A stretch of DNA of 24,324 nt from CAZXEJ01 sp964639895 (GTDB taxonomy: Bacteria; Desulfobacterota_D; UBA1144; Nemesobacterales; JADFKM01), in NCBI GenBank assembly GCA_964639895.1, contig CAZXEJ010000034.1, positions 1 through 24,324 on the forward strand, written 5' to 3'. The notes beneath the pieces were generated by a model, which had not been told where the DNA came from, did no database searches, and saw only the letters and a list, made by a program, of their open reading frames with translations. The stretch's first letter is position 1, and every line of letters begins with the position of its first letter. Positions 15,823-22,556 of this stretch are shown one piece after another. The translations under genes were made by a program, and so were the position numbers.

Positions 15823-16147
15823 CGGCGCTACGAGTGTCGCCCGCACGTTTGTGGAGCTTTCCCGGACGGCGGCTGCGGCCGACCCTGTGTCAGTGGTGCG
15901 ATTCGGCACGGTATACGATGGGGCTTGTTTCCCCCAACGCCATGGTAGTCCCCCCTGAGTTACACCTTTGGAAGAAAGTTCACTAGGGTGCGCCTCTCCT
16001 ACTCCACCCCCCCCCGCGTTCCATGTCGGCCCACGCCACATGGGCGCGTGGTTGTGTGTGTTAGCGACCATGTTCCACCAGGACGGCCCGAGACGCTCTT
16101 GGGGGGGCTGTCGGTCGGTAAAGGCGTGCGGCCCGTTCTCCCCCCCC

Positions 16148-16173
16148 GGGGTGCGGGTGGGCCATATGGGGGG
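16148..16173 (+). other. Potential G-quadruplex motif
   Basis: G tracts at 16148-16151, 16155-16157, 16159-16161 and 16168-16173 with loops of 3, 1 and 6 nt satisfy the canonical rule. The motif follows directly after eight C residues, so a C-G hairpin competes with it. Confidence 0.5.
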
Positions 16174-16868
16174 CGTGAGTCGTGTGAGGGGAGACCCGTG
16201 TCGGTCGATGGGCCGCGGCAGTGTAACGCTCCTTTGTACTCTTTCCCGCGCGGCTGCTTGCTTGGCCGGAGGTCGCCTGGCCGTGGAGGCTCCGGTCCTG
16301 TCATGGCCTCGATGTCAGGGGGGTCTCCGTGCTACCCGAGCGGCGGGCGCTGTCACGGTCTCTCAGCTGTAGCGTGAATGCGGTGAGAAAGAGAGGCGCA
16401 TGGACGGTTCTTCCCCCCGCATCCTCTACTCTTGCTTGCGGCTTCTTCATCACCGTGCTCTACGGCGTGCCGGGCCGGGCCGTCGTATGCCGTGTGAAGA
16501 GCGGCGTCCGGGACCGGGCTGTCTCTTCACCGACTGGTGCTTGTAGGCGTGGAGACGCAGGGGCAAATGGCCTCAGCGGGGATGAGCCGGCACCTTGCAA
16601 AGTATCCGTGGCTGGTGTGGTGGTCCGCGCGTAGGTGGCCTTCCTCCACGGGTCTAGGGCTCTACATTATCCCGCAGGCGCCTCTTCAGGGGATGGATAC
16701 CTCTTCAGACGCCCCCTTAGGCCGGGCGAGCGTTGGTGTTCCGAGTGGTGCGGGCTGTGTAGGACCTCGGCTCGCGCATTCGGCAGACTGGAGCCCGCCT
16801 CAGCCCCCTCCGGCGCACCGTCTCCGCCCGTCTCCACCTCACGCTGGACCCCCTCGCCCTGCTGCTAC

Positions 16869-16896
16869 TTGAAAACGCGTCGCCTGCGTATAAAAT
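16869..16896 (+). promoter_or_regulatory. Putative sigma-70 promoter for the universal stress protein gene
   Basis: TTGAAA (16869-16874), 16 nt, then TAAAAT (16891-16896); an overlapping TATAAA starts at 16889. It is the only AT-rich patch in the preceding kilobase and would leave a leader of about 100 nt before the GTG start. Confidence 0.55.
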
Positions 16897-17002
16897 TCCT
16901 GTGTCGCCTAGGCACCGACGCCAGCCCGGGCTTGGGCCGGCCGACGCGCAGGGCGCAATGGCCGCTCGCCGCACCGTTCAGTACTTACTGCAGGAGGTTC
17001 GC

Positions 17003-17917
17003 GTGAGGTTCGATACGATCCTATGGGCCAGCGATGGCTCGCTGAGCTCCGAGAACGCCCTTGCCATGGCCGAGCTGCTGGCTCTCGAATACGGCTCCAG
17101 GATTGTGGCCGTGACCGTGGCGGAGCAGCCTACTTACAACGACATCGAGCTCGCACGCGAGCTCAGGGAGGAACTCCAGAGGGTAGAGCGCCGGCTGCTG
17201 GAGAAGAGCAGAGAGCGGGTCGAGGAGAGGATGAACTCCCTCAACTACAAGGGCATCAAATGTACGGTCAGGGTGGAGAGTGGAGATCCTGCCGAAAGCA
17301 TCCTCGATGTGGCCCGGCGGGAGAAAGCCGACTTGATAGCCCTCGGCGTGAAGGGTGTCGAGTTGGAAAAGGAGAAGGACGAGACCCTCGTCCTCGGAGG
17401 AAACGCCGCCACGGTGTTGAGGGAGGCTGAATGCCCTGTGTTGCTGGCCCCCCCTGGCGCCGGCGGGACGCCCAGGGTTGAAAGGGTGTTGGTGCCCACC
17501 GACTTCAGCGAGCCTGCGGCGTCTTCGCTGGTTCATGCCATCGATATATGCTCCAGGTTCGGGGCCAAGCTTGTGTTGCTCCACGTACTGTCCTACCACT
17601 CGAGCTTCGACGTCGTAAGCGAGCACCTGGTGCAGGCTATGGTCGAACAGACTGAGAGCCAGCTCAGGGGCCTGCTTGACAAGGTATCCTCTCACGACCT
17701 GGGGGGCCTCGAGGTGGAGACCCGTTGCGTGGTCTCGTCCCGGAACTGGCTGGGTATCGTGAGGTTCGCCGAAGAGCGGGACGTGGATCTCATGGTAATG
17801 GCCACCCACGGCCGAAAGGGGTTAGCCCGTTTTCTTCTGGGGAGTGTTACGGAGAAGGTGGTGGCCAGAGCCTCGTGTCCGGTCCTGTGTATAAAGCCCG
17901 CGCGCACCGGGGAATGA
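17003..17917 (+). CDS. Tandem-domain universal stress protein (UspA family)
   Basis: A 304-residue protein of two fused Usp domains, about residues 3-145 and 152-300. The GTG at 17003 is chosen because AGGAGG lies 5 nt upstream and the product then begins at the first Usp strand (RFDTILWASDGS). Domain 2 starts at RVLVPTDFSEPA and keeps the nucleotide-binding signature G-x2-G-x9-G-S in THGRKGLARFLLGSVTEKV. In domain 1 the equivalent segment (GVKGVELEKEKDET, then LGGNAATVL) has an insertion and Asn in place of Ser/Thr, so that half may not bind ATP normally. It sits directly upstream of glucosylglycerate synthesis genes, in line with a role in stress survival. The exact function of tandem Usp proteins is generally unknown. 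Confidence 0.92.
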   Translation: MRFDTILWASDGSLSSENALAMAELLALEYGSRIVAVTVAEQPTYNDIELARELREELQRVERRLLEKSRERVEERMNSLNYKGIKCTVRVESGDPAESILDVARREKADLIALGVKGVELEKEKDETLVLGGNAATVLREAECPVLLAPPGAGGTPRVERVLVPTDFSEPAASSLVHAIDICSRFGAKLVLLHVLSYHSSFDVVSEHLVQAMVEQTESQLRGLLDKVSSHDLGGLEVETRCVVSSRNWLGIVRFAEERDVDLMVMATHGRKGLARFLLGSVTEKVVARASCPVLCIKPARTGE

Positions 17918-17941
17918 AAGGGGTGACCCGCACCACCTCCG

Positions 17942-17971
17942 TTGCCCCAGGACCCCTGCGTGTGCTATCAT
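17942..17971 (+). promoter_or_regulatory. Putative extended -10 promoter for gpgS-gpgP
   Basis: TTGCCC (17942-17947), 18 nt, then TATCAT (17966-17971) preceded by TGC, the extended -10 signal. It lies in the 96-nt gap after the stress-protein gene and would give a leader of about 35 nt ending in the AGGAG ribosome-binding site. Confidence 0.45.
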
Positions 17972-18013
17972 CAGCAGCGGTGCCGGGCTGAGGCGACCAC
18001 AGGAGATGCCGGC

Positions 18014-19225
18014 GTGTCCGACTTCCACCAACCCCAACTACTGCATACGCTGCACATGCTGAGGAGCGAGGCTGCGGCTGATCTCGAGGCCGAGCTCAAG
18101 CTCAGCCGATCCTCCCGGCCCATCACGCTCCTGTTGCCTTCGCTTTACTCCGAACTCGAAGGCGAGGCGTTGTGGCGTATCGTAGAAGAACTCAAGGCCG
18201 TACCCTACCTGAGCCGCGTGGTCGTGACCCTGGGAGGCGCCGGCCGAGAGCAGTTCCTGCGCGCAAAAGAGTATTTTTCGGTCCTCCCCCAGCCGGTCAC
18301 CGTGGTGTGGAACGAGGGGCCAGGCGTAGGAGCCGTGCTCGAGCGGCTGCGACGGGGCGGCGTGGCCGTCGGAAGGGCGGGCAAGGGCAGGTCGGTGTGG
18401 ACCGCTCTGGGCTACATAGCGGCCTCGGGCGGGACGTCGGTTGTGGCGCTCCACGACTGTGACATAGTCACCTACGAGAGGGCGTTGCTTGCCAGGCTGT
18501 GTTATCCCGTGGCCTCCGCCGACATGGGCTATCGCTACTGCAAGGGCTACTACGCACGGGTCTCCGACAGGATGTACGGCCGCCTCACTCGTCTGTTCGT
18601 CACCCCGCTTCTGCGGGCGCTCCGCGGGGTTTACGGCCACCTGCCCCTTCTCGTCTACCTGGACGGCTTCCGATATCCGCTGGCGGGGGAGTTCTCAGCC
18701 GATCTCTCGCTCCTTAGGCGCATAGGGTTCCGTGCCGACTGGGGATTGGAGGTCGGAGTGCTGGTGGAGGTGTTCCGCATGTCCTCAAGGCAAGACGTCT
18801 GCCAGGCCGAGATATGCACCCTCTACGAGCACAAACATCAACCCCTTGGTACGGGGGATCCGTCGGTCGGACTGCTGCGGATGTGCATCGACGTCGCCGA
18901 GGCCTTGCTCGGGGCGCTGGACGAGGAGGGCATAGAGCTTGCGTCTTCCCGGCTCGAACGCGTCCAGGCAGCCTACGCGGACGAGGCGGCGGTCATGGTC
19001 GAGGCGTACCGACGTGACGCCCTCTACAACGGCCTTCCATACGACGAAGAGGCGGAGAGGAAGGCGGTCGATACGTTCTCGGCGGGTCTGCGAGCGGCGG
19101 TCGAAAACCACGTCTCGGGCGAGGTGAAATCAACGCTCCTACCTCCGTGGGAATGGGTGACGGCGGAGTTTCCCGGCGTGGAGCGTATGCTTGTTGAAGC
19201 CGTCGAAGAGGACAATGCGCCGTAA
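18014..19225 (+). CDS. gpgS: Glucosyl-3-phosphoglycerate synthase (GT81-type glycosyltransferase)
   Basis: Glycosyltransferase expected to join NDP-glucose and 3-phosphoglycerate into glucosyl-3-phosphoglycerate. The product is 403 residues from the GTG at 18014 (AGGAG, 8 nt spacing). GT-A features include LPSLYSE near 41-47, GKGRSVWTAL at 123-132, the metal-binding DCD at 148-150 (ALHDCDIVTYE), GRLTRLFVTPLLRAL near 189-203, YPLAGEFS at 221-228 and DWGLEVGVLVE at 242-252, with a histidine in YEHKHQPL near 273-275. This order matches bacterial GpgS enzymes, and the downstream phosphatase supports the assignment. Mannosyl-3-phosphoglycerate synthesis is less likely by motif but not excluded. 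The stop overlaps the phosphatase start by 11 nt. Confidence 0.85.
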   Translation: MSDFHQPQLLHTLHMLRSEAAADLEAELKLSRSSRPITLLLPSLYSELEGEALWRIVEELKAVPYLSRVVVTLGGAGREQFLRAKEYFSVLPQPVTVVWNEGPGVGAVLERLRRGGVAVGRAGKGRSVWTALGYIAASGGTSVVALHDCDIVTYERALLARLCYPVASADMGYRYCKGYYARVSDRMYGRLTRLFVTPLLRALRGVYGHLPLLVYLDGFRYPLAGEFSADLSLLRRIGFRADWGLEVGVLVEVFRMSSRQDVCQAEICTLYEHKHQPLGTGDPSVGLLRMCIDVAEALLGALDEEGIELASSRLERVQAAYADEAAVMVEAYRRDALYNGLPYDEEAERKAVDTFSAGLRAAVENHVSGEVKSTLLPPWEWVTAEFPGVERMLVEAVEEDNAP

Positions 19226-20036
19226 GGTAGTGGTGTTCACCGATCTGGATGGAACCCTGCTCGACCGGGATACCTATTCCTACGAGGAGGCGCTTCCGGC
19301 GCTGGAACTGATGCGTGAGCGTGGGGTTCCACTGGTAATGGTTTCGAGCAAGACTCGCCCGGAGATGGAACAGTTGAGGAGAGATCTACGCAACGCAGAT
19401 CCCTTCGTCGTCGAGAACGGTGCAGCCGTCTACTTGCCGCGGGGCTACTTCTCGCAGTCCTACCGGAGCGACCGCCCCCAAGGCGGGTACGACGTCGTCG
19501 AGCTGGCCGTCTCCAGGGAGCGTGCACTCGAGGCGCTGATGGAAGCGGCCCGTGCCAGCGCTGTCGAGGTGCGGCCCGTGAGTCGGATGTCAATTGATGA
19601 GATCGTCGCCGCAACCGGCCTCGACCCGCATAAGGCCGCAATGGCCATGGCCAGAGAGTACGATGAGCCTTTCCTCGTAGTCGAAGGCGATGCGGCGTTG
19701 CTGTGCCGTGAGCTGAGACGTCGCGGCTTTGAGTGTTTCCGCGGCGGCAGGTTCCACCACGTAATAGGGGGTTCCGACAAGGGGAGGGCCGTGCGTCTTC
19801 TTCGGTCCATGTTCGAGAGGGAGTACGGTGAGGTGTTCACCGTGGCTTTGGGCGATTCTCGTAACGACATGCCCATGCTGGCCGAGGTGGATTGCGGCGT
19901 GTTGCTGGCGGGGGCAGCTGCTGGCGGCGGGGACGGCGAGAAAGTCGGCGACGGGGTGAGGGTGTCGCCTGGTGTGGGTCCCTCGGGGTGGCGGTGCGAG
20001 GTGATACGGGTGCTGACGCGACACCTAAAGCGTTAA
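19215..20036 (+). CDS. gpgP: HAD-family glucosyl-/mannosyl-3-phosphoglycerate phosphatase
   Basis: HAD-IIB phosphatase of the mannosyl-3-phosphoglycerate phosphatase type, expected to release glucosylglycerate from the product of the preceding gene. The product is 273 residues from the ATG at 19215, with AGAGG just upstream. The four HAD motifs are in place: nucleophile and acid D10/D12 in FTDLDGTLLD, S44-S45-K46-T in motif II, K189 in GGSDKGRAV, and D214/D218 in GDSRNDMPML. A glycine-rich stretch (AGAAAGGGDGEKVGDG) near 232-247 replaces a more conserved family segment. The 11-nt overlap with gpgS indicates translational coupling. Choice between glucosyl and mannosyl substrate rests on the neighbour. 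Confidence 0.88.
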   Translation: MRRKVVVFTDLDGTLLDRDTYSYEEALPALELMRERGVPLVMVSSKTRPEMEQLRRDLRNADPFVVENGAAVYLPRGYFSQSYRSDRPQGGYDVVELAVSRERALEALMEAARASAVEVRPVSRMSIDEIVAATGLDPHKAAMAMAREYDEPFLVVEGDAALLCRELRRRGFECFRGGRFHHVIGGSDKGRAVRLLRSMFEREYGEVFTVALGDSRNDMPMLAEVDCGVLLAGAAAGGGDGEKVGDGVRVSPGVGPSGWRCEVIRVLTRHLKR

Positions 20037-20067
20037 GGCACGTTTGTTGCATCAGCGAAGGACGGCC

Positions 20068-20096
20068 TTGACAACGGCCGTTCAACCTATTAGAGT
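20068..20096 (+). promoter_or_regulatory. Putative sigma-70 promoter for the MaoC-type dehydratase gene
   Basis: An exact TTGACA (20068-20073) is followed after exactly 17 nt by TAGAGT (20091-20096, 4 of 6). It predicts a leader of about 195 nt. A second, weaker candidate is TTGCCG (20178-20183), 16 nt, TATACT (20200-20205). Confidence 0.55.
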
Positions 20097-20172
20097 GTTG
20101 TATGCGTATAGGGGAGTCTGATGCAAATTTCCTCATTGATAACAATGCATTATGGTTGCCGGCGTGCACCGA

Positions 20173-20271
20173 GGGGATTGCCGCCTCCCCGGAGAGCCGT
20201 ATACTTCATACAACAGGGGAAGTAAGGGACGCAGTTGCGATAACGGATACACGCGCAGGCGGCGTACGGCT
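20173..20271 (+). promoter_or_regulatory. Potentially structured leader before the MaoC-type gene
   Basis: Two stems are visible in the predicted leader: GGGGA (20173-20177) / TCCCC (20186-20190) with an 8-nt loop, and AGCCGTA (20195-20201) / TACGGCT (20265-20271) closing a ~63-nt domain. The ribosome-binding site AGGAG follows at about 20287. No known riboswitch class is recognised. Confidence 0.35.
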
Positions 20272-20298
20272 TCCCAAGCTTGACTCAGGAGAATAGCA

Positions 20299-21192
20299 AT
20301 GCAGATGAAGCTCAAGAACTCTTTGAACAGGAGTTACATAGGTAAAGAGTACGAGCCCGTGGTGTACAAGGTGACCGAAGAGGCCATAAGGAAGTACGCC
20401 CGGGCCTACGGTGACACTAACTACCGATACTACGACGGCACGATGGCTCCTCCCATATTCGCCGTCGTCTATGAGCTGCCGATGTTGGAGAAGGCATGGT
20501 GCGACGAAGGGTTGCACGGCGGGCCTGAGGAGGCCAAGAGGAACGTGCTTATGCTGGTGCACGGCGAGCAACAGATGAAGTTCCACGCTCCCATTCGTCC
20601 GGGCGACACGATTACGGCCAAGGCCAAGGTCAGCAACATCGTGGACAAGGGAAGCGGCGAGGTCGTTACTTTCCACGTCGTCTCCCTCAACCAGAACGAC
20701 GAAAAGGTGGTCGAGTCCGAGTGGAGCCTCTTCATCCGCGGCATAGGAAGCGGCAAGAGGCCCAAGAAGGACCCCACCAAGAAGCCCCCGCGAGAAGAGA
20801 TACTGGAGCCTCAGCTGGCTTTCAGGAATCTCATACGCGTAAGGGAAGGTATAACATATGATTACGCCGAGGCGTCGAACGATCACAACCCCATACATCT
20901 GGACGATAAGGTGGCACAGGCTGCTGGCCTGAAGGGTATAATCGTCCACGGCCTGTGCACGATGGCCATGAGCATGAAAGGGCTGATCGATTCCTATTGC
21001 GACGGCGATCCGACGAAACTCGTCCACTTGGGTGTCAGATTCACCAGTCCGGTGTATCCCGGTGACGTATTGATCTCGAACGGCTGGGAGATGGGACAGA
21101 AGAACGGCTGCTCTGTGCTCGGTTTCGAGGTGGAAAGGAAAGACGACGGCGTAAAGGTTATACGCGGCGGCTACGCCGAAGTGAAGGTGTAG
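20299..21192 (+). CDS. MaoC-type double-hotdog dehydratase / (R)-specific enoyl-CoA hydratase
   Basis: A 297-residue protein with two hotdog folds. The N-terminal half (residues ~10-150, with YARAYGDTNYRYYDG and APPIFAVVYELP) is of the FAS1-like/MaoC-N dehydratase type. The C-terminal half (~170-297) is a MaoC domain with the hydratase-2 catalytic pair D195 and H200 in YAEASNDHNPIHLDD and the following AGLKGIIVHGLCTMA. A Lys/Pro-rich linker at 151-167 joins them. Such proteins hydrate or dehydrate (3R)-hydroxyacyl thioesters in fatty-acid or related degradation or synthesis. The substrate cannot be read from sequence, and no acyl-CoA enzyme is adjacent. The start has AGGAG at 7-nt spacing. 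It stands alone between two non-coding regions. Confidence 0.88.
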   Translation: MQMKLKNSLNRSYIGKEYEPVVYKVTEEAIRKYARAYGDTNYRYYDGTMAPPIFAVVYELPMLEKAWCDEGLHGGPEEAKRNVLMLVHGEQQMKFHAPIRPGDTITAKAKVSNIVDKGSGEVVTFHVVSLNQNDEKVVESEWSLFIRGIGSGKRPKKDPTKKPPREEILEPQLAFRNLIRVREGITYDYAEASNDHNPIHLDDKVAQAAGLKGIIVHGLCTMAMSMKGLIDSYCDGDPTKLVHLGVRFTSPVYPGDVLISNGWEMGQKNGCSVLGFEVERKDDGVKVIRGGYAEVKV

Positions 21193-21876
21193 ATGGGGAA
21201 GGGGCGGCGATACACGTGCCGTATCGTCGTTTCTTCTCCGGGCTCCAGAGTTAGTCACCTCCCCCCATATAGCCCGGGCGGCCGTCCGCCCCATTTGTCT
21301 CATGTGCGTGCCACGCCGTCCCCCCTGATCGCGACACTATATGGGCGCGCGTCCCCCAACCGGTGCGTCTGCGGATAACCCATTGTCGTCATCCGTTAAG
21401 GCCGGAGACGAGGGCTTGATTTCAAGGGGGATGTGTGCTCACACCCCTCCCTTTCCGGCCTGATCCGCCTCCGGCTCGTTCCCGCTCGAGCACTCCCCGT
21501 GCTTTCTCATCCTCAGCCTGCCCACGTCCACTGCGGCCGGCCGCCTATGGATGCCGCAGCCGGCTGGAGCACATACGGTCGAGCCGTTTCCATGCACGCA
21601 CGTGGCACCCTGATTGCGCTCGTCCCGGGCGAAGACGATACCGTAAACCCCTCCGGGTTGGAGTTGGACGCCGGCTCAGGTACGGCCGTTGGGGGTAGCG
21701 GTCGATGGAGCTTGCTTATCGGGCCGCCTTGGCCGGGCATGCTGTCGGGGGACCTGTTCTCAGGCTTGGTGACAACGTTTACGGCACACCCACACCACAC
21801 GGTCCCAAATTAAGCCACGGTGAGGGAACTTCACTTACGCGCTTTCCCACGGTGTTTTCCACCTCGCGACGATCGA

Positions 21877-21894
21877 TCCCCCCTTTCGGGGGGA
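21877..21894 (-). other. Strong hairpin with GAAA (GNRA) loop
   Basis: On the minus strand six C, GAAA and six G form a perfect 6-bp C-G stem capped by a GNRA tetraloop, extended by a T-A pair. Such loops are common in structured RNA. No poly-T follows on either strand. Confidence 0.4.
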
Positions 21895-22309
21895 GAGGGT
21901 GGGGAGACGTAGATGTAGGAGTACTATCCGGTACTACCTCCCTATACCCACGGCGGCGCGCCGCTCCTACGGTATTGGGTTGTTTCCCCGCTGGGTAATA
22001 GAAGTGCGGAGCTCAGAAGGACGCGTCTGCCCGCCCCGATGAGTGTATGTGAGGGGCACACGTTTGTTTTCTCCATGTAGTTGTATCGTATTCCTTGCTC
22101 CTCCCGAGAGTGCTCGTAGGCACCCATCTTGTGCCTTCGGCCGCTGAATCAGCCGCCCGCACTCCGGCTTCGCCCCGCCGCCTTGGGGTTTAACGTCCGA
22201 GCCGCTATCTTCCTCTGCGTTTGCCCTATCAGGTCTTCTCAGCTGTGGGGCGTCCCTTATGGGAGTGGTCTCGACATCGGTGACGGCTCTCCTCCCCTCT
22301 GGATTCGGC

Positions 22310-22331
22310 GGGTGTGGCGTGGGAGGGCGGG
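22310..22331 (+). other. Near-canonical G-quadruplex motif
   Basis: Four GGG tracts (22310-22312, 22321-22323, 22325-22327, 22329-22331) with loops of 8, 1 and 1 nt. The first loop slightly exceeds the usual 7-nt limit. Confidence 0.35.
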
Positions 22332-22556
22332 TGATGCGAATGTATTGTTCACCAGCATGAGGGTCGGTTTCGTGCGTCCATGTGTGGGGCACGGCCTGTT
22401 GATGGTCGGCAAGTGCCGCGGCGTGTAGCGGCCGTATCTATAACCCTTCTGCTTTCTTCGACTCAGCCCCTTACTTACAGGGGTACGGGATGGGGTGTAT
22501 ACGGCCCAAATGGATTCGTCGCCGCCTTTCCCCCATGCGCCGGCGAAAGGCCGCTT

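Larger units (their letters stand above)
15823..17002. other. Large non-coding block after nuoF
   Basis: Nearly 1.2 kb in which no open frame looks like a gene; the frames present are short, overlapping and lack recognisable motifs. It is marked by G/C homopolymer tracts: nine C at 16007-16015, seven G at 16101-16107, eight C at 16140-16147 running directly into four G, and six G at 16168-16173. It also has one potential G-quadruplex and, at the right end, the promoter of the stress-protein gene. No terminator with a T-run follows nuoF. It could be decayed sequence or hold unannotated RNA. Confidence 0.55.
21193..22556. other. Large non-coding block between the MaoC-type gene and hflX
   Basis: About 1.36 kb at the convergent ends of the MaoC-type gene and hflX with no supportable gene; the short open frames on both strands lack motifs. 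It contains a 7-bp hairpin with a GNRA loop when read on the minus strand (21877-21894), a CCCCT/AGGGG hairpin near 22468-22484, a near-canonical G-quadruplex motif (22310-22331) and a paired CCACGGTG motif at about 21815 and 21848. No T-run terminator is obvious for either flanking gene. Confidence 0.55.

Noticed and set aside
14485..16071. 528-codon minus-strand open frame opposite nuoF
   Set aside because: Antisense shadow of nuoF extending into non-coding DNA, with low-complexity His/Arg/Gly-rich product.
15823..16868. CRISPR array or tandem repeat in the large gap
   Set aside because: No regularly spaced direct repeats are visible; only homopolymer tracts and scattered short motifs.
20206..21303. 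365-codon minus-strand open frame opposite the MaoC-type gene
   Set aside because: Shadow of a clearly coding plus-strand gene with a good ribosome-binding site and catalytic motif.
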